Shown here: one piece after another, positions 19,366 to 30,087 of the stretch | Layout of the letters: the number at the start of each line of letters is the position of its first letter | How positions within the stretch are numbered: the first letter of the stretch is position 1 | The notes under the pieces: generated by a model | The model's database searches: none | The model's input: only the letters and a program-made list of their open reading frames with translations | What the model was told of the DNA's origin: nothing | Made by a program: the position numbers and the translations under genes | From: Polynucleobacter arcticus | GTDB lineage: Bacteria > Pseudomonadota > Gammaproteobacteria > Burkholderiales > Burkholderiaceae | Reading direction: 5' to 3' | Length of the DNA: 64,000 nucleotides | NCBI RefSeq assembly: GCF_013307205.1 | Contig: NZ_CP028940.1 | Coordinates: forward strand, 913,702 to 977,701

Positions 19366-20795
19366 TGGCGTGGCGTTCGATGTGGCCTTACATGGCTGTA
19401 TTGCTGATTGCCTTGCTCTCAGGATGTGCGAGCACGGGGGACTGGTCTTCCGATACGCCGACACGTCAAGATCCGCGCGCAGCTAAAGCAAAGCGGGTCA
19501 ACTTACAAAATCAATCGGTCAGCGATATTTATGCGCCATCAAGCAATCTATGGATCCGCATTCGGGATGGCTTTGAGATGGAGCCGATGAACACCCCCCT
19601 AGAGATCGCGCAAGTGCGCTGGTTGAGTGCTCGACCCGATTACGTGCATCGCTCGATGGCTCGTTCTTCCCGCTATCTGTTCTATATCGTGCAAGAGGTA
19701 AATGCACGTAAGATGCCAACCGAAATTGCCTTGCTTCCTTTTGTGGAGAGTGCCTTTGTAATGCCTGCCAAATCGAGTGCAAAAGCGATGGGTTTGTGGC
19801 AGTTTATGCCCGCTACCGGTAAAGATTTTCGGTTGACGCAAAATGTTTTTAGGGATGAGCGTAGAGATGTGCTGCAATCTACGGATGCGGCGCTAGATTA
19901 TCTACAGCGTCTACATAAACAGTTTGGAAGCTGGGATTTAGCCCTAGCTGCTTACAACTGGGGTGAGGGCAATGTCTCTAAAGCGCAGAAACGCAATCTT
20001 GCTGCAGGACTTCCAACGGACTATCTGAGTCTCAAAATGCCCAATGAGACTCGGAACTATGTGCCCAAGTTAATGGCTTATCGACAGATTGTGTTGGATC
20101 CACAGGCCTACGGTATTGTTTTGCCCGAACTGGAAAATCACCCTTACTTTGTGGCGGTAGATGTTGGGTCTGATATTGATGTTGATTTGGTGGTGAAGTT
20201 AAGCGAGATTCCGGATGCAGAGTTTCATAGTCTGAATCCCTCTTTTAATAAGCCAGTCATTTTGAGTAATGCCAATCAACAGATTTTGTTGCCATTCGGA
20301 CATGCAGAAATCTTTCAAGAAAACCTTCGCAAGTACACCAAACCGCTGTCCTCATGGACTGCAGTTCAAGTCAGCAAGACAGAAAGCGTAGACCAGGCTG
20401 CCAAGACGCTGGGTGTTGATGTTGATACTTTGCGTGCAATTAATGACATCCCCAAAGGCATGCGTATTCGTTCGGGGTCGACTGTAATAGTGCCTAAAAC
20501 TAGCCTTCGCCCAGGAGATATTTCGTCGGTGATGGCTGAGAATGGCAGTCTGAGCCTGGTCAAGCCAGCACCTCCGCCAGCTCCAGCCCCTCAAAAATGT
20601 GCAAAAGGGGCCAAATGCCCGGTTGTGAAATCTGCAAAAGGGGCAACTAAGGGTAATTCCTCTGCAAATAATGCTGCATCTCAGCATAAATCCGCATCGA
20701 CAGGGCTTGCAAAATCTGCGAAAAATAGCACTACGACAGCAGCTAGCCCTTTAGTGAAGACAACGAACGCCAAAGGGGCTAGCAAGATTCAGTAA
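19365..20795 (+). CDS. mltD: Membrane-bound lytic murein transglycosylase D
   Basis: A 476-residue lipoprotein that cleaves peptidoglycan glycan strands. The N-terminus has a lipobox (LLSGC, Cys21). The SLT domain covers about residues 105-215, with catalytic glutamate E128 in ALLPFVESAF and the GLWQFMPATG and AYNWGEGNV motifs. One LysM-like domain lies near residues 335-385. The last 80 residues are a low-complexity Lys/Ala/Ser tail containing two cysteines. An upstream in-frame TTG (19347) lies within gloB; the ATG at 19365 overlapping the gloB stop gives a clean signal peptide. Next to gloB as in E. coli. Confidence 0.93.
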   Translation: MAWRSMWPYMAVLLIALLSGCASTGDWSSDTPTRQDPRAAKAKRVNLQNQSVSDIYAPSSNLWIRIRDGFEMEPMNTPLEIAQVRWLSARPDYVHRSMARSSRYLFYIVQEVNARKMPTEIALLPFVESAFVMPAKSSAKAMGLWQFMPATGKDFRLTQNVFRDERRDVLQSTDAALDYLQRLHKQFGSWDLALAAYNWGEGNVSKAQKRNLAAGLPTDYLSLKMPNETRNYVPKLMAYRQIVLDPQAYGIVLPELENHPYFVAVDVGSDIDVDLVVKLSEIPDAEFHSLNPSFNKPVILSNANQQILLPFGHAEIFQENLRKYTKPLSSWTAVQVSKTESVDQAAKTLGVDVDTLRAINDIPKGMRIRSGSTVIVPKTSLRPGDISSVMAENGSLSLVKPAPPPAPAPQKCAKGAKCPVVKSAKGATKGNSSANNAASQHKSASTGLAKSAKNSTTTAASPLVKTTNAKGASKIQ

Positions 20796-20831
20796 TTTCA
20801 GAACTTTTTTACTTACTTGTTTAGGTTGACC

Positions 20832-22715
20832 ATGTCCTATAAATCAGAACACGAACGCTCCATTAAAGACCCAGAAGGCTTCTGGGGAGAGCAGGCAATG
20901 CTCATTCATTGGGAAAAACCATTTAACAAGGTTCTGAATTATGCAAACCCGCCGTTTGCCAAATGGTTTGAAGGGGGTCTCACCAATCTTTGCTACAACG
21001 CAGTCGACCGTCACCTTAAAGATCGCCCCAATCAAATTGCTCTAGTTGCCGTTTCAACGGAAACGAATTTAGAAAAAGCTTATACATTCCAAGAGCTCTA
21101 CGAAGAGGTGAATCGCATAGCTGCTATTTACAAAGCCAATGGAGTGCAAAAAGGCGATCGTGTATTGATTTATATGCCGATGATTGCTGAAGCTTGTTTT
21201 GCAATGCTTGCCTGTGCACGTATTGGTGCAATTCACTCGGTAGTGTTTGGTGGATTTGCCTCGCATAGTTTGGCGTCCCGCATCGATGATGCAAAACCCA
21301 TAATGATTGTGACTGCCGAGGCTGGATCCCGTGGCGGTAAGGCAGTACCTTATAAGCCATTATTGGATGAAGCAATTACTCTAGCTCACTACAAACCCGA
21401 AAAAGTCTTGATCGTTAATCGCGGTCTTGCTGAGTTCACCATGGTGGCTGGGCGTGATCTGGATTACGCCACTGAGCGCCAAAAACACCTCAACGATCTA
21501 GTGCCAATTGAATGGGTTGACGCGACTCATACATCTTATATTTTGTATACCTCGGGTACTACTGGTAAGCCGAAGGGTGTGCAGCGGGACACAGGTGGTT
21601 ACGCAGTTGCGCTGGCTTCAACTATGAAGCATATTTTTTGTGGTAATCCTGGTGAGACGATGTTCTGTACATCCGATATTGGCTGGGTCGTAGGTCATAG
21701 CTACATTATTTATGCACCGCTTATTAATGGTATGGCAACCATCCTGTATGAGGGTACGCCACTGCGTCCTGATGCGGGTATCTGGTGGGAATTGGTTGAG
21801 AAATACAAAGTATCTGTGATGTTCTCTGCTCCAACAGCGGTACGCGTTCTCAAGAAGCAGGATCCTGCATTTCTTACAAAATATGATCTTTCCAGCTTGA
21901 AAGCCCTGTTCCTGGCGGGTGAGCCTTTGGATGAGCCAACGGCGACATGGATTCATGATGCGATTAAGAAACCGATTGTCGATAACTACTGGCAAACTGA
22001 AACTGGTTGGCCTATGTTGGCAATTCAGCGTGGTGTAGAGGTGATGCCGCATAAGTTTGGCTCCCCTGGTGTCCCATCATTTGGCTACAACATGAAGTTG
22101 TTGGATGACGCTACATCAGAAGAATTGGGCCCAGATCGCAAGGGTGTGATTGCGATTGAAGGTCCATTGCCCCCCGGTTGTATGCAAACTGTTTGGGGGG
22201 ATGACAAGCGTTTCGTTAGCACCTATTGGGAGACTATTCCCGGCAAAACAATTTACTCTACTTTTGACTGGGGTATTAAGGATGCGGATGGCTACTTCTT
22301 TATTTTGGGCCGAACCGATGATGTTATTAACGTTGCTGGACACCGCTTAGGTACCCGTGAGATCGAAGAGAGTATCTCTGGTCATCCCAATATTTCTGAG
22401 GTAGCGGTGGTAGGTATTGAAGACAAACTGAAAGGTCAGGCGGCCATTGCTTTTGTCATTCCAAAAGACGCTTCAAATACTGCCAACTTGGAGGCGGAGT
22501 GTATGAAGACGGTAGACAAGACATTGGGTGCGATTGCTCGTCCAGGTCGGGTATATATTGTGACCGCATTACCCAAGACCCGATCTGGCAAGATTGTTCG
22601 TCGGGCACTGCAGGCTATTGCTGAAGGGCGCGATCCTGGTGATATCAGTACGATGGAAGATCAGTCCGTTTTGGCTCAAATTAAGACCATTATTGAGCAG
22701 GGCGCCCAGCCTTAA
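20832..22715 (+). CDS. prpE: Propionate-CoA ligase
   Basis: A 627-residue acyl-adenylate-forming enzyme that activates propionate (and often acetate) to the CoA ester with ATP. Adenylation motifs are intact: YTSGTTGKPKGVQRDTGG, DNYWQTETGWPM, the hinge FILGRTDDVINVAGHRLGT, and the acetylatable catalytic lysine in KTRSGKIVRRAL. GVQRDTGGYAVALASTMKHIF is characteristic of PrpE rather than Acs. An in-frame TTG at 20817 lies just upstream; the ATG giving MSYKSEHERS matches the family. No methylcitrate-cycle genes are nearby. A long hairpin follows the gene. Confidence 0.92.
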   Translation: MSYKSEHERSIKDPEGFWGEQAMLIHWEKPFNKVLNYANPPFAKWFEGGLTNLCYNAVDRHLKDRPNQIALVAVSTETNLEKAYTFQELYEEVNRIAAIYKANGVQKGDRVLIYMPMIAEACFAMLACARIGAIHSVVFGGFASHSLASRIDDAKPIMIVTAEAGSRGGKAVPYKPLLDEAITLAHYKPEKVLIVNRGLAEFTMVAGRDLDYATERQKHLNDLVPIEWVDATHTSYILYTSGTTGKPKGVQRDTGGYAVALASTMKHIFCGNPGETMFCTSDIGWVVGHSYIIYAPLINGMATILYEGTPLRPDAGIWWELVEKYKVSVMFSAPTAVRVLKKQDPAFLTKYDLSSLKALFLAGEPLDEPTATWIHDAIKKPIVDNYWQTETGWPMLAIQRGVEVMPHKFGSPGVPSFGYNMKLLDDATSEELGPDRKGVIAIEGPLPPGCMQTVWGDDKRFVSTYWETIPGKTIYSTFDWGIKDADGYFFILGRTDDVINVAGHRLGTREIEESISGHPNISEVAVVGIEDKLKGQAAIAFVIPKDASNTANLEAECMKTVDKTLGAIARPGRVYIVTALPKTRSGKIVRRALQAIAEGRDPGDISTMEDQSVLAQIKTIIEQGAQP

Positions 22716-22734
22716 GCTGGTTCGCTCTAAGCAA

Positions 22735-22770
22735 AATAAGCCTCTCAGTCCTGTGGCTCAGGGGCTTATT
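22735..22770. terminator. Long hairpin after prpE, possible terminator
   Basis: AATAAGCCTCT (22735-22745) pairs with AGGGGCTTATT (22760-22770) over 11 positions with one U-G pair and a 14-base loop. No T tract follows on the plus strand, so it may terminate poorly or act as an mRNA end-protecting structure. Confidence 0.5.
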
Positions 22771-22949
22771 ACCCTCTCAGCCTAAGTGGCTAGGAATCTA
22801 AGGGTTTATAGGTAAAACTGGTATCATTGTCATGTTCAAAACTTAATAAATTACCCTAGCGCTTAAAGACACTCACCTCCCGCACAAACAGTCCTGGGTT
22901 GGTCTTTTTGGGGTGTTGAGCGTCGGATGGAGCAGGGACTGGAGATGGT

Positions 22950-24152
22950 TTGTCACCCTTGCTTCCTTCTTTTCCCCCCGCCGTATTGGCTTTAGCCGAC
23001 GGCACACTTTTTCCCGGTCTGAGTATTGGCGCCCCTGGCGAAACTACCGGCGAAGTGGTTTTTAATACCGCACTGACTGGTTATCAAGAGATCATTACCG
23101 ATCCTAGTTACTCGCGCCAAATTGTGACCTTAACGTATCCCCATATTGGAAACGTTGGAGTAAATCATCAGGATGCAGAGTCAGATCGAATCCATGCTGC
23201 TGGTCTGGTTGTAAAAGATCTCTCTAGGCGAGTTTCGAACTTCCGCTCTGAAGAAAGTCTTGACAGTTATTTGACCAAAGCGGGCGTAGTAGGGATATCC
23301 GGTATCGATACCCGTAAGCTCACCCGTATCCTCCGTGATACAGGTGCTCAGTCTGGTGCAATTGTTGCTGGCAAGATGGGTGACGACATAGAAACCCTCG
23401 CCAAGAAAGCCTTGGAATTGGCGAAGGCCTTTCCTGGTATGTCCGGCTTAGACCTGGCTAAAGTCGTAACGACTACAACGCCTTATCAATGGCGCGAAGC
23501 CGAGTGGGAGCTGCATGGTCCCGAGGATAGGCCAATATATAAAACCTTGGATACCAATAAGCCAATCAAAAAAGTGGTTGCTTATGATTTTGGCGTCAAG
23601 CGTAATATTTTGCGCATGCTGACCGAGCGAGGTTGTGAGCTAACCGTAGTGCCTGCGCAGACTACCGCCGCTGAGGTATTTGCTATGAATCCCGATGGCG
23701 TGTTCTTCTCAAATGGTCCTGGAGACCCCGGTCCTTGCGATTACGCGATTACTGCCGCTAAGGAAATCATTGAGAAGGGTATTCCTACTTTTGGCATCTG
23801 CTTGGGACATCAAATCATGGGCTTAGCTGCTGGTGCTAAAACACTGAAGATGAAGTTTGGTCACCACGGTGCAAACCATCCTGTTAAAGATTTGGATACC
23901 GGGCGCGTGGCGATTACTTCCCAGAATCATGGTTTTGCTGTTGATGCCAATTCTTTGCCTGACAACGTTCGTGTCACGCATGTTTCTTTATTTGACGGAT
24001 CCTTGCAAGGTCTTGCTTGGAAAGATAAACCTGCTTTGTGTTTCCAGGGCCATCCTGAGGCCTCACCAGGTCCTCATGACATTGCCTATTTATTTGATCG
24101 TTTTGTGGAGCTAATGAATGCTGCCGCTGTTGGTAATAAGGGGGGCAAATAA
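22950..24152 (+). CDS. carA: Carbamoyl-phosphate synthase small subunit
   Basis: A 400-residue glutamine amidotransferase subunit that releases ammonia for CarB in pyrimidine and arginine synthesis. The class I amidotransferase triad is visible: C284 (FGICLGHQ), H368 and E370 (FQGHPEAS). No ATG exists in frame near the start. The best start is TTG at 22950, preceded by GGAG at 22941-22944 with 5-base spacing; TTG at 22959 is the alternative, and the frame is closed by TGA at 22917. E. coli carA is also known to start at UUG. Its stop overlaps the carB start (TAATG). Confidence 0.95.
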   Translation: MSPLLPSFPPAVLALADGTLFPGLSIGAPGETTGEVVFNTALTGYQEIITDPSYSRQIVTLTYPHIGNVGVNHQDAESDRIHAAGLVVKDLSRRVSNFRSEESLDSYLTKAGVVGISGIDTRKLTRILRDTGAQSGAIVAGKMGDDIETLAKKALELAKAFPGMSGLDLAKVVTTTTPYQWREAEWELHGPEDRPIYKTLDTNKPIKKVVAYDFGVKRNILRMLTERGCELTVVPAQTTAAEVFAMNPDGVFFSNGPGDPGPCDYAITAAKEIIEKGIPTFGICLGHQIMGLAAGAKTLKMKFGHHGANHPVKDLDTGRVAITSQNHGFAVDANSLPDNVRVTHVSLFDGSLQGLAWKDKPALCFQGHPEASPGPHDIAYLFDRFVELMNAAAVGNKGGK

Positions 24153-27100
24153 TGCCTAAGCGTAGCGACATTCAGAGTATCTTGATTATTGGTGCTGGTC
24201 CAATTGTGATTGGACAGGCTTGTGAATTTGACTATTCCGGTGCGCAGGCTTGCAAAGCCTTGCGTGATGAAGGCTACAAAGTCATTTTGGTCAACAGTAA
24301 TCCTGCGACCATCATGACTGACCCAGAAATGGCGGATGTGACTTACATTGAGCCAATTACTTGGGAAGTGGTAGAGCGCATTATTGCCACAGAAAAACCC
24401 GATGCGATTTTGCCAACGATGGGTGGTCAAACTGCCTTGAACTGCGCGCTCGATTTGCATCGCCATGGTGTTCTCGAAAAATACGGTTGCGAATTGATTG
24501 GCGCTTCACCTGAGGCGATTGATAAAGCAGAAGACCGTCAGAAGTTTAAAGATGCTATGACCAAAATTGGTCTAGGCTCTGCGAAGTCTGGTATTGCGCA
24601 CTCCATGGATGAGGCGCATGAAGTACAGCAGCGCATTCAGAAGGAAACGGGTAGCTTAGGTTTTCCAGTTGTTATTCGTCCTTCATTCACGATGGGTGGA
24701 TCTGGTGGTGGTATTGCCTATAACCGTGAAGAGTTTGAAGAGATCTGTAAACGTGGTTTAGATTTGTCGCCCACCCGTGAACTGTTGATTGAAGAGTCTC
24801 TGTTGGGTTGGAAAGAGTTTGAAATGGAAGTCGTGCGTGACCGCGCCGATAACTGCATCATCGTTTGCTCAATTGAAAACTTGGACCCAATGGGCGTGCA
24901 TACCGGTGACTCGATTACGGTTGCTCCAGCGCAAACTTTGACTGATAAAGAGTATCAAATTCTGCGGAATGCTTCAGTTGCGGTATTGCGTGAGATCGGC
25001 GTGGATACTGGCGGCTCGAATGTCCAGTTTTCGATCAATCCAGTTGACGGTCGTATGATCGTCATCGAGATGAACCCACGCGTTTCACGTTCATCTGCTT
25101 TGGCCTCTAAAGCGACTGGTTTCCCGATTGCCAAGATTGCTGCCAAGCTGGCAGTAGGCTATACGCTGGATGAGTTGAAAAATGACATCACTGGGGGCGC
25201 TACTCCAGCATCCTTTGAGCCTTCAATCGATTACGTTGTGACTAAGATTCCGCGCTTTGCGTTTGAGAAATTCCCCCAGGCTGATTCTCGTTTAACTACG
25301 CAGATGAAATCCGTAGGTGAGGTGATGGCGATCGGTCGCACCTTCCAAGAGTCTTTCCAGAAAGCGCTTCGAGGCCTCGAGGTTGGTGTTGATGGTCTCG
25401 ATGAAGTTTCTACAGACCTCGATGACATCATTCAAGAGATCGGCGAGCCAGGCCCAGATCGTATTTGGTATTTGGCTGATGCTTTCCGTATGGGTATGGG
25501 TCTCGATGAGGTTTACAACGAGACTAAAATAGATCCTTGGTTCTTGGAGCAGATCGAAGAGCTCATCACGATGGAAACTGAGCTAAAGCAGCGCAAGATC
25601 GATAGCTTGTCTGCTCCTGAGTTGCGCTTCATCAAGCAAAAAGGTTTTTCGGATCGCCGCTTAGCGAAATTATTGGGGGTGGATGCTTCCTCAGTACGTG
25701 CAGCCCGTCATCGTCTCAAAGTATTGCCTGTATATAAGCGGGTAGACACCTGTGCGGCTGAATTTTCAACTAACACTGCATACTTGTATTCCACCTATGA
25801 AGCAGAGCATGGCGAGTGTGAATCCAATCCAAGTACTAAAGACAAAATTATGGTCTTAGGTGGTGGTCCAAACCGTATTGGCCAAGGTATTGAGTTCGAC
25901 TATTGCTGCGTCCACGCGGCTCTTGCCATGCGTGAAGATGGCTACGAAACCATTATGGTGAACTGCAACCCAGAAACCGTTTCTACTGACTACGATACTT
26001 CGGATCGTTTGTACTTTGAACCATTGACCCTCGAAGATGTTTTAGAAATCGTTGCGATTGAAAAACCCAAAGGTGTGATCGTGCAGTATGGTGGTCAGAC
26101 TCCTTTGAAGTTGGCACTGGATCTTGAGGCTAATGGCGTTCCTATTATTGGCACATCACCAGACATGATTGATGCTGCAGAAGATCGTGAGCGCTTTCAG
26201 AAGTTGTTGCATGAGCTGAACTTGCGTCAGCCGCCTAATCGTACTGCGCGTGCTGAAGACGAGGCTCTTAAACTCGCAGAAGAAATTGGTTATCCACTCG
26301 TTGTTCGTCCTTCCTATGTACTGGGTGGTCGCGCCATGGAAATTGTTCATGACGGCCGCGATCTCGAGCGTTACATGCGTGAAGCAGTAAAGGTCTCCCA
26401 TGACTCACCCGTTTTATTGGATCGTTTTTTAAACGATGCCATTGAGTGTGATGTCGATTGCATCAGCGATGGTCAACAAGTGTTTATCGGTGGCGTAATG
26501 GAGCATATTGAGCAAGCTGGAGTTCACTCTGGTGACTCCGCCTGTTCATTGCCACCTTATTCTTTGTCTGATGAGACCATTGCAGAAATCAAGCGCCAAA
26601 CTGCCGCGATGGCCAAGGGTCTTAATGTTGTTGGTTTAATGAACGTACAGTTTGCAATCCAGAATGTTGACGGTAAAGATGTCATTTACGTGCTTGAGGT
26701 AAACCCGCGTGCCTCCCGTACCGTACCATTTGTATCTAAGGCGACGGGTTTGCAATTAGCTAAGATTGCCGCTCGTTGTATGGTTGGTCAAACCTTGGAG
26801 CAGCAGGGTATCCTGAATGAAATCAAGCCCCCTTACTTTTCTGTAAAAGAAGCTGTGTTTCCATTTAATAAATTCCCAGGCATTGATCCAATCCTGGGGC
26901 CAGAGATGCGCTCTACCGGCGAGGTCATGGGTGTGGGCAAAACATTTGGTGAGGCACTCTTTAAGTCTCAGTTAGGCGCCGGTGTTAAGTTGCCGAAAAG
27001 CGGAACAGTATTGCTAACAGTAAAAGACAGTGATAAGCCCAAGGCAGTTGAGGTCGCAAAACTCTTGCATCAGCTGGGATTCCCAATGGTGGCCACGAAA

Positions 27101-27415
27101 GGGACTGCTGCTGCAATTGAAGCAGCTGGTTTACCGGTTCGAGTCGTGAATAAGGTAAAAGACGGTCGCCCACATATCGTTGACTTAATCAAGAATGGTG
27201 AGATCTCACTCGTGTTTACCACTGTTGATGAAACTCGTACTGCGATTGCGGATTCACGTTCGATTCGTACTAGTGCGCAAGCGAATAATGTGACTTATTA
27301 CACCACTATTAGCGCCGCACGTGCGGTCATGGATGGATTGATGACATCACAGAATGGCAATAAAGGGTCTCTTGAAGTATATTCATTGCAGAATCTGCAT
27401 CAGACTCTTAATTAA
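24152..27415 (+). CDS. carB: Carbamoyl-phosphate synthase large subunit
   Basis: A 1087-residue enzyme, the full CarB length, with two homologous ATP-grasp halves. The first begins [21 protein letters not shown] and contains [20 protein letters not shown]; the second begins with [18 protein letters not shown] and contains [19 protein letters not shown]. The C-terminal part is the MGS-like allosteric domain ([20 protein letters not shown]). It combines ammonia, bicarbonate and two ATP to give carbamoyl phosphate. It is translationally coupled to carA by a one-base overlap, and greA follows after 18 bases. Confidence 0.97.
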   Translation: MPKRSDIQSILIIGAGPIVIGQACEFDYSGAQACKALRDEGYKVILVNSNPATIMTDPEMADVTYIEPITWEVVERIIATEKPDAILPTMGGQTALNCALDLHRHGVLEKYGCELIGASPEAIDKAEDRQKFKDAMTKIGLGSAKSGIAHSMDEAHEVQQRIQKETGSLGFPVVIRPSFTMGGSGGGIAYNREEFEEICKRGLDLSPTRELLIEESLLGWKEFEMEVVRDRADNCIIVCSIENLDPMGVHTGDSITVAPAQTLTDKEYQILRNASVAVLREIGVDTGGSNVQFSINPVDGRMIVIEMNPRVSRSSALASKATGFPIAKIAAKLAVGYTLDELKNDITGGATPASFEPSIDYVVTKIPRFAFEKFPQADSRLTTQMKSVGEVMAIGRTFQESFQKALRGLEVGVDGLDEVSTDLDDIIQEIGEPGPDRIWYLADAFRMGMGLDEVYNETKIDPWFLEQIEELITMETELKQRKIDSLSAPELRFIKQKGFSDRRLAKLLGVDASSVRAARHRLKVLPVYKRVDTCAAEFSTNTAYLYSTYEAEHGECESNPSTKDKIMVLGGGPNRIGQGIEFDYCCVHAALAMREDGYETIMVNCNPETVSTDYDTSDRLYFEPLTLEDVLEIVAIEKPKGVIVQYGGQTPLKLALDLEANGVPIIGTSPDMIDAAEDRERFQKLLHELNLRQPPNRTARAEDEALKLAEEIGYPLVVRPSYVLGGRAMEIVHDGRDLERYMREAVKVSHDSPVLLDRFLNDAIECDVDCISDGQQVFIGGVMEHIEQAGVHSGDSACSLPPYSLSDETIAEIKRQTAAMAKGLNVVGLMNVQFAIQNVDGKDVIYVLEVNPRASRTVPFVSKATGLQLAKIAARCMVGQTLEQQGILNEIKPPYFSVKEAVFPFNKFPGIDPILGPEMRSTGEVMGVGKTFGEALFKSQLGAGVKLPKSGTVLLTVKDSDKPKAVEVAKLLHQLGFPMVATKGTAAAIEAAGLPVRVVNKVKDGRPHIVDLIKNGEISLVFTTVDETRTAIADSRSIRTSAQANNVTYYTTISAARAVMDGLMTSQNGNKGSLEVYSLQNLHQTLN

Positions 27416-27433
27416 TTCAAGTTAGGTAGAAGC

Positions 27434-27910
27434 ATGAGCACAATTCCTATTACCAAGCATGGCGCAGCCCTTCTCAAGGAAGAGCTGCATCGTTTAAAGC
27501 ATATTGAGCGTCCATCGGTGATCATTGCGATCTCTGAAGCACGTGCTCAAGGCGATCTTTCAGAGAATGCTGAGTACGACGCTGCTAAAGAGAAGCAAGG
27601 CTTTATCGAAGGTCGTATTCAGGAACTCGAAGGCAAGCTTTCTGCAGCGCAGATTATTGACCCAGCCAGTCTTGATGTAAACGGACGCATCGTATTTGGA
27701 GCGACAGTTGATCTTGAGGATTTGGAAGATGGCACTAAGCTCACCTACCAAATTGTTGGTGATGATGAGGCTGATATTGCAGTAAGCAAGATCTCCATTA
27801 GCTCACCAATTGCACGCGCTTTAATTGGCAAAGAAGAGGGTGATGTCGTCGCAGTTCAGGCGCCAGGTGGTAATCGCGAAGTAGAGATTCTCGCGGTTCG
27901 TTACATCTAA
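27434..27910 (+). CDS. greA: Transcription elongation factor GreA
   Basis: A 158-residue factor that rescues backtracked RNA polymerase by stimulating transcript cleavage. The N-terminal coiled coil carries the acidic tip motif [16 protein letters not shown] near residues 40-55; the C-terminal FKBP-like domain includes [18 protein letters not shown]. Length is exactly that of GreA. It sits 18 bases after carB, probably in the same transcript, and is followed by a DUF4149 gene and then yhbY, extending the greA-yhbY-rlmE-ftsH-folP-glmM neighbourhood shared with E. coli. Confidence 0.97.
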   Translation: MSTIPITKHGAALLKEELHRLKHIERPSVIIAISEARAQGDLSENAEYDAAKEKQGFIEGRIQELEGKLSAAQIIDPASLDVNGRIVFGATVDLEDLEDGTKLTYQIVGDDEADIAVSKISISSPIARALIGKEEGDVVAVQAPGGNREVEILAVRYI

Positions 27911-27935
27911 TAGCGGCATCCTTCAGAAAGCTAAG

Positions 27936-28427
27936 ATGCGGAATCTAGATGCCTCAAATTACATCGGGGCTCAGAGATTATTTATTCTGATTGCAGGCTT
28001 GTGGGTAGGCAGCTTACTCGCCGTAGGTTATCTCGTTGCTCCAGCTATCTTTAGCACTATGACCGATCGCCAGGCTGCCGGTATGGTTGCTGGTAGCATT
28101 TTTAGGATAGAGGCCTATCTCAGTTTGATCGTATGTATCGGCTTAATGGTGCTTGCCAACCTATTGGTCAATCGCGGCCTGCATCAATTCAGAATCATTC
28201 GTTGGATTTTATTAGCAATGTTGCTTTGTTCAATTGCGGCTGCGTTCATCTTCATCCCTTGGATGAATTCCTTAAGAGATGATGCTCTGCTTCAAGGTAT
28301 GCCGGTGATGCTTTCTCCCTCGGCGACGCTGTTTGGACGATTACATGGCGCTTCTAGCATTTTCTTTATGCTGCAGAGTATTTTGGGAATTTATTTGGTC
28401 TGGCGTTTAAGCGATAGACAGCAATAA
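27936..28427 (+). CDS. DUF4149 family inner-membrane protein
   Basis: A 163-residue integral membrane protein with four predicted helices (about residues 14-36, 52-74, 85-107 and 138-156). The GSLLAVGYLVAPAIFSTM and GMVAGSIFRIEAYLSL segments are characteristic of DUF4149, a family without known function. It lies between greA and the convergent yhbY. The stop codon falls inside the first unit of a decanucleotide tandem repeat, and a bidirectional terminator follows. The family assignment is from sequence resemblance; the function is unknown. Confidence 0.82.
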   Translation: MRNLDASNYIGAQRLFILIAGLWVGSLLAVGYLVAPAIFSTMTDRQAAGMVAGSIFRIEAYLSLIVCIGLMVLANLLVNRGLHQFRIIRWILLAMLLCSIAAAFIFIPWMNSLRDDALLQGMPVMLSPSATLFGRLHGASSIFFMLQSILGIYLVWRLSDRQQ

Positions 28428-28458
28428 CCAGCAACAAACAGCAACAAACAGCAACAAC
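28419..28458. repeat. Four-unit decanucleotide tandem repeat over the DUF4149 stop
   Basis: Four 10-base units of the form CAGCAAYAAM run from 28419 to 28458; the second and third are identical. The stop codon lies in the first unit, so copy-number changes would mainly alter the 3' untranslated spacer. Confidence 0.8.
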
Positions 28459-28461
28459 AAA

Positions 28462-28486
28462 AAACGCCGACTAGCGGCGTTTCTTA
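28462..28486. terminator. Bidirectional intrinsic terminator
   Basis: AAACGCCG (28462-28469) and CGGCGTTT (28475-28482) form a perfect 8-bp stem with a 5-base loop, with A-rich sequence before and TTTCTT after. It serves the convergent DUF4149 and yhbY genes. Confidence 0.85.
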
Positions 28487-28520
28487 TTTGGTAGAGTTAC
28501 ATTCTTCAATGCGCTTGATA

Positions 28521-29147
28521 TCAAGAGCCGAGTGATTTCTTCTTAGTGCTGCTCATGCGTTCTTTGCGCCTCTTAATTGGGGCAGGAGCCGCCGCTGCCT
28601 TGCGGTAGCCTGGTGATGACCAGCCAATCTTGGACTCCGCAGCGTCCGCACGCAGAACGCGTTTCTTCGGCGTAGCGCTTTTCACAGCAGCAGCTCTTTC
28701 GAAGGGGGACTTGTTTGAGGCAGAGCGTCGGTCCGATCTCTCCGAGGTGCTGGTACGAATACCTGTCTTGGTAACTACGCGATTTGGCTGACGCTTAGTG
28801 CGAGGCGCTTGCAATGATTTTTTGGTTTGCTTGCTTGATCTGCCTAAGTTGGCAAAAGCTTCATCCACCACATCTTTTGGCTTCCAGAGGACGAGTAGTT
28901 TTCCAATATGCTGAACAGGTGCTGCATCCAGTTTGTCACAGAGCTCTTCATAGATGGCAACACGCGCTTCGCGCTCGTCGCCAAAAACGCGAACTTTGAT
29001 TAAGCCGTGATGAGAAATGGCCAATTTAGCCTCTTTAATCACGCCAGGAGTCAGGCCATCGCCGCCAATCATGATCACGGGACTCAGGTCATGAGCGTCA
29101 GCTTTAAGGGATTTGCGTTGTGCGGGGGTAATAGTAAGTGCAGTCAT
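28521..29147 (-). CDS. YhbY-type (CRM domain) ribosome-associated RNA-binding protein with long basic tail
   Basis: A 208-residue protein. Residues 1-100 form a CRS1-YhbY (CRM) domain: LTPAQRKSLKADAHDLSPVI and MIGGDGLTPGVIKEAK, a GxxG-type RNA-binding loop. E. coli YhbY is about 97 residues and associates with pre-50S subunits. Here a further 105 residues rich in Lys, Arg, Ser and Ala are added, with no recognisable fold, probably disordered and RNA-binding. It is divergent from rlmE, another 50S maturation factor, as commonly seen in proteobacteria; 138 bases separate them. Confidence 0.88.
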   Translation of the reverse strand: MTALTITPAQRKSLKADAHDLSPVIMIGGDGLTPGVIKEAKLAISHHGLIKVRVFGDEREARVAIYEELCDKLDAAPVQHIGKLLVLWKPKDVVDEAFANLGRSSKQTKKSLQAPRTKRQPNRVVTKTGIRTSTSERSDRRSASNKSPFERAAAVKSATPKKRVLRADAAESKIGWSSPGYRKAAAAPAPIKRRKERMSSTKKKSLGS

Positions 29148-29285
29148 GGCCTCGATGATAGAGCATTAGGGCTTGTAAAACGGGGCTTTCACCACCATAT
29201 AGTCATGAATTTAGGCGTTTTACGTCGATTCCTTTTGCCTTAGCTGGCATAAACAAGGAAAATAGAAGTCGAAAGTGGGTAAGTT

Positions 29286-29960
29286 GTGGCAAAGAATAAA
29301 TTTAATAAAAGTTGGTTACAAGATCACCTCAATGATCCTTACGTCAAAATGGCCCAAAAAGAGGGTTATCGTGCACGCGCCGTCTATAAGCTAAGCGAAA
29401 TAGATGAGCAAGACCGACTTATCAAAGCAGGCATGACCATTGTGGATCTTGGGAGCGCTCCTGGGAGCTGGTCGCAGTACGCCCGCAATCGATTGACCGA
29501 ACTTGGCAAACACAATCCGAATATTGAATCTGGCAAGCCTGATGGAATCATTATTGCGATCGATATTCTGCCGATGGAAGATATTGCGGATGTTTCCTTT
29601 ATTCAAGGAGATTTCCGAGAGGATGAGGGTTTGCAGGCCTTAGAGGCACTTTTGCCGGCTGATGCGGGCGGCAAAGTGGACCTTGTGTTGTCCGATATGG
29701 CGCCCAACCTATCCGGTGTAGGTGTTGCTGATGCCGCTCGGATGGCCTTTTTGGCTGAAATCGCCTTGGATTTTTCTCTTCAGCACCTGAAGCCAGAAGG
29801 GGCCTTATTAATTAAGTGCTTCAATGGCAGTGGTTACAGTCAAATCGTAGAATCTTTCAAAAAGGTCTTTAAAACGGTCGCCTCCAGAAAACCTAAAGCT
29901 TCTCGGGCGAAGTCCTCGGAAATCTTTTTATTGGGCCGTGACCTCAAACAAGCTAAATAA
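29286..29960 (+). CDS. rlmE: 23S rRNA (uridine-2'-O)-methyltransferase
   Basis: A 224-residue FtsJ/RrmJ methyltransferase that modifies U2552 (E. coli numbering) of 23S rRNA during late 50S assembly. The SAM-binding motif [11 protein letters not shown] is at residues 54-64, and the K-D-K-E catalytic tetrad is visible: K35, D137 ([12 protein letters not shown]), K177 (ALLIKCFNG) and the glutamate of SSEIFLLG near residue 212. The start is GTG, giving [10 protein letters not shown]; no in-frame ATG fits. It lies between divergent yhbY and ftsH, the same order as in E. coli. Confidence 0.95.
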   Translation: MAKNKFNKSWLQDHLNDPYVKMAQKEGYRARAVYKLSEIDEQDRLIKAGMTIVDLGSAPGSWSQYARNRLTELGKHNPNIESGKPDGIIIAIDILPMEDIADVSFIQGDFREDEGLQALEALLPADAGGKVDLVLSDMAPNLSGVGVADAARMAFLAEIALDFSLQHLKPEGALLIKCFNGSGYSQIVESFKKVFKTVASRKPKASRAKSSEIFLLGRDLKQAK

Positions 29961-30087
29961 CCCCCTAAAAACAGGGGTTTATCAAATAAAGTCGCTCCCA
30001 ACCCTTGAAAAAGCCTAGTAGTAGAATCAAATACTCAGATATAGCAATCCGCTTTAACTCCCGGATTAATCCGGCAAAGGTCTCCTG

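Noticed and set aside
21618..22052. 144-residue minus-strand frame inside prpE
   Set aside because: It lies wholly opposite a well-supported enzyme gene, lacks any motif and has no ribosome-binding site that I can see.
22771..22949. Leader region of carA as an attenuator or riboswitch
   Set aside because: I looked for a leader peptide, anti-terminator stems and a strong promoter and found nothing convincing; TTGTCA at 22828 lacks a matching -10.
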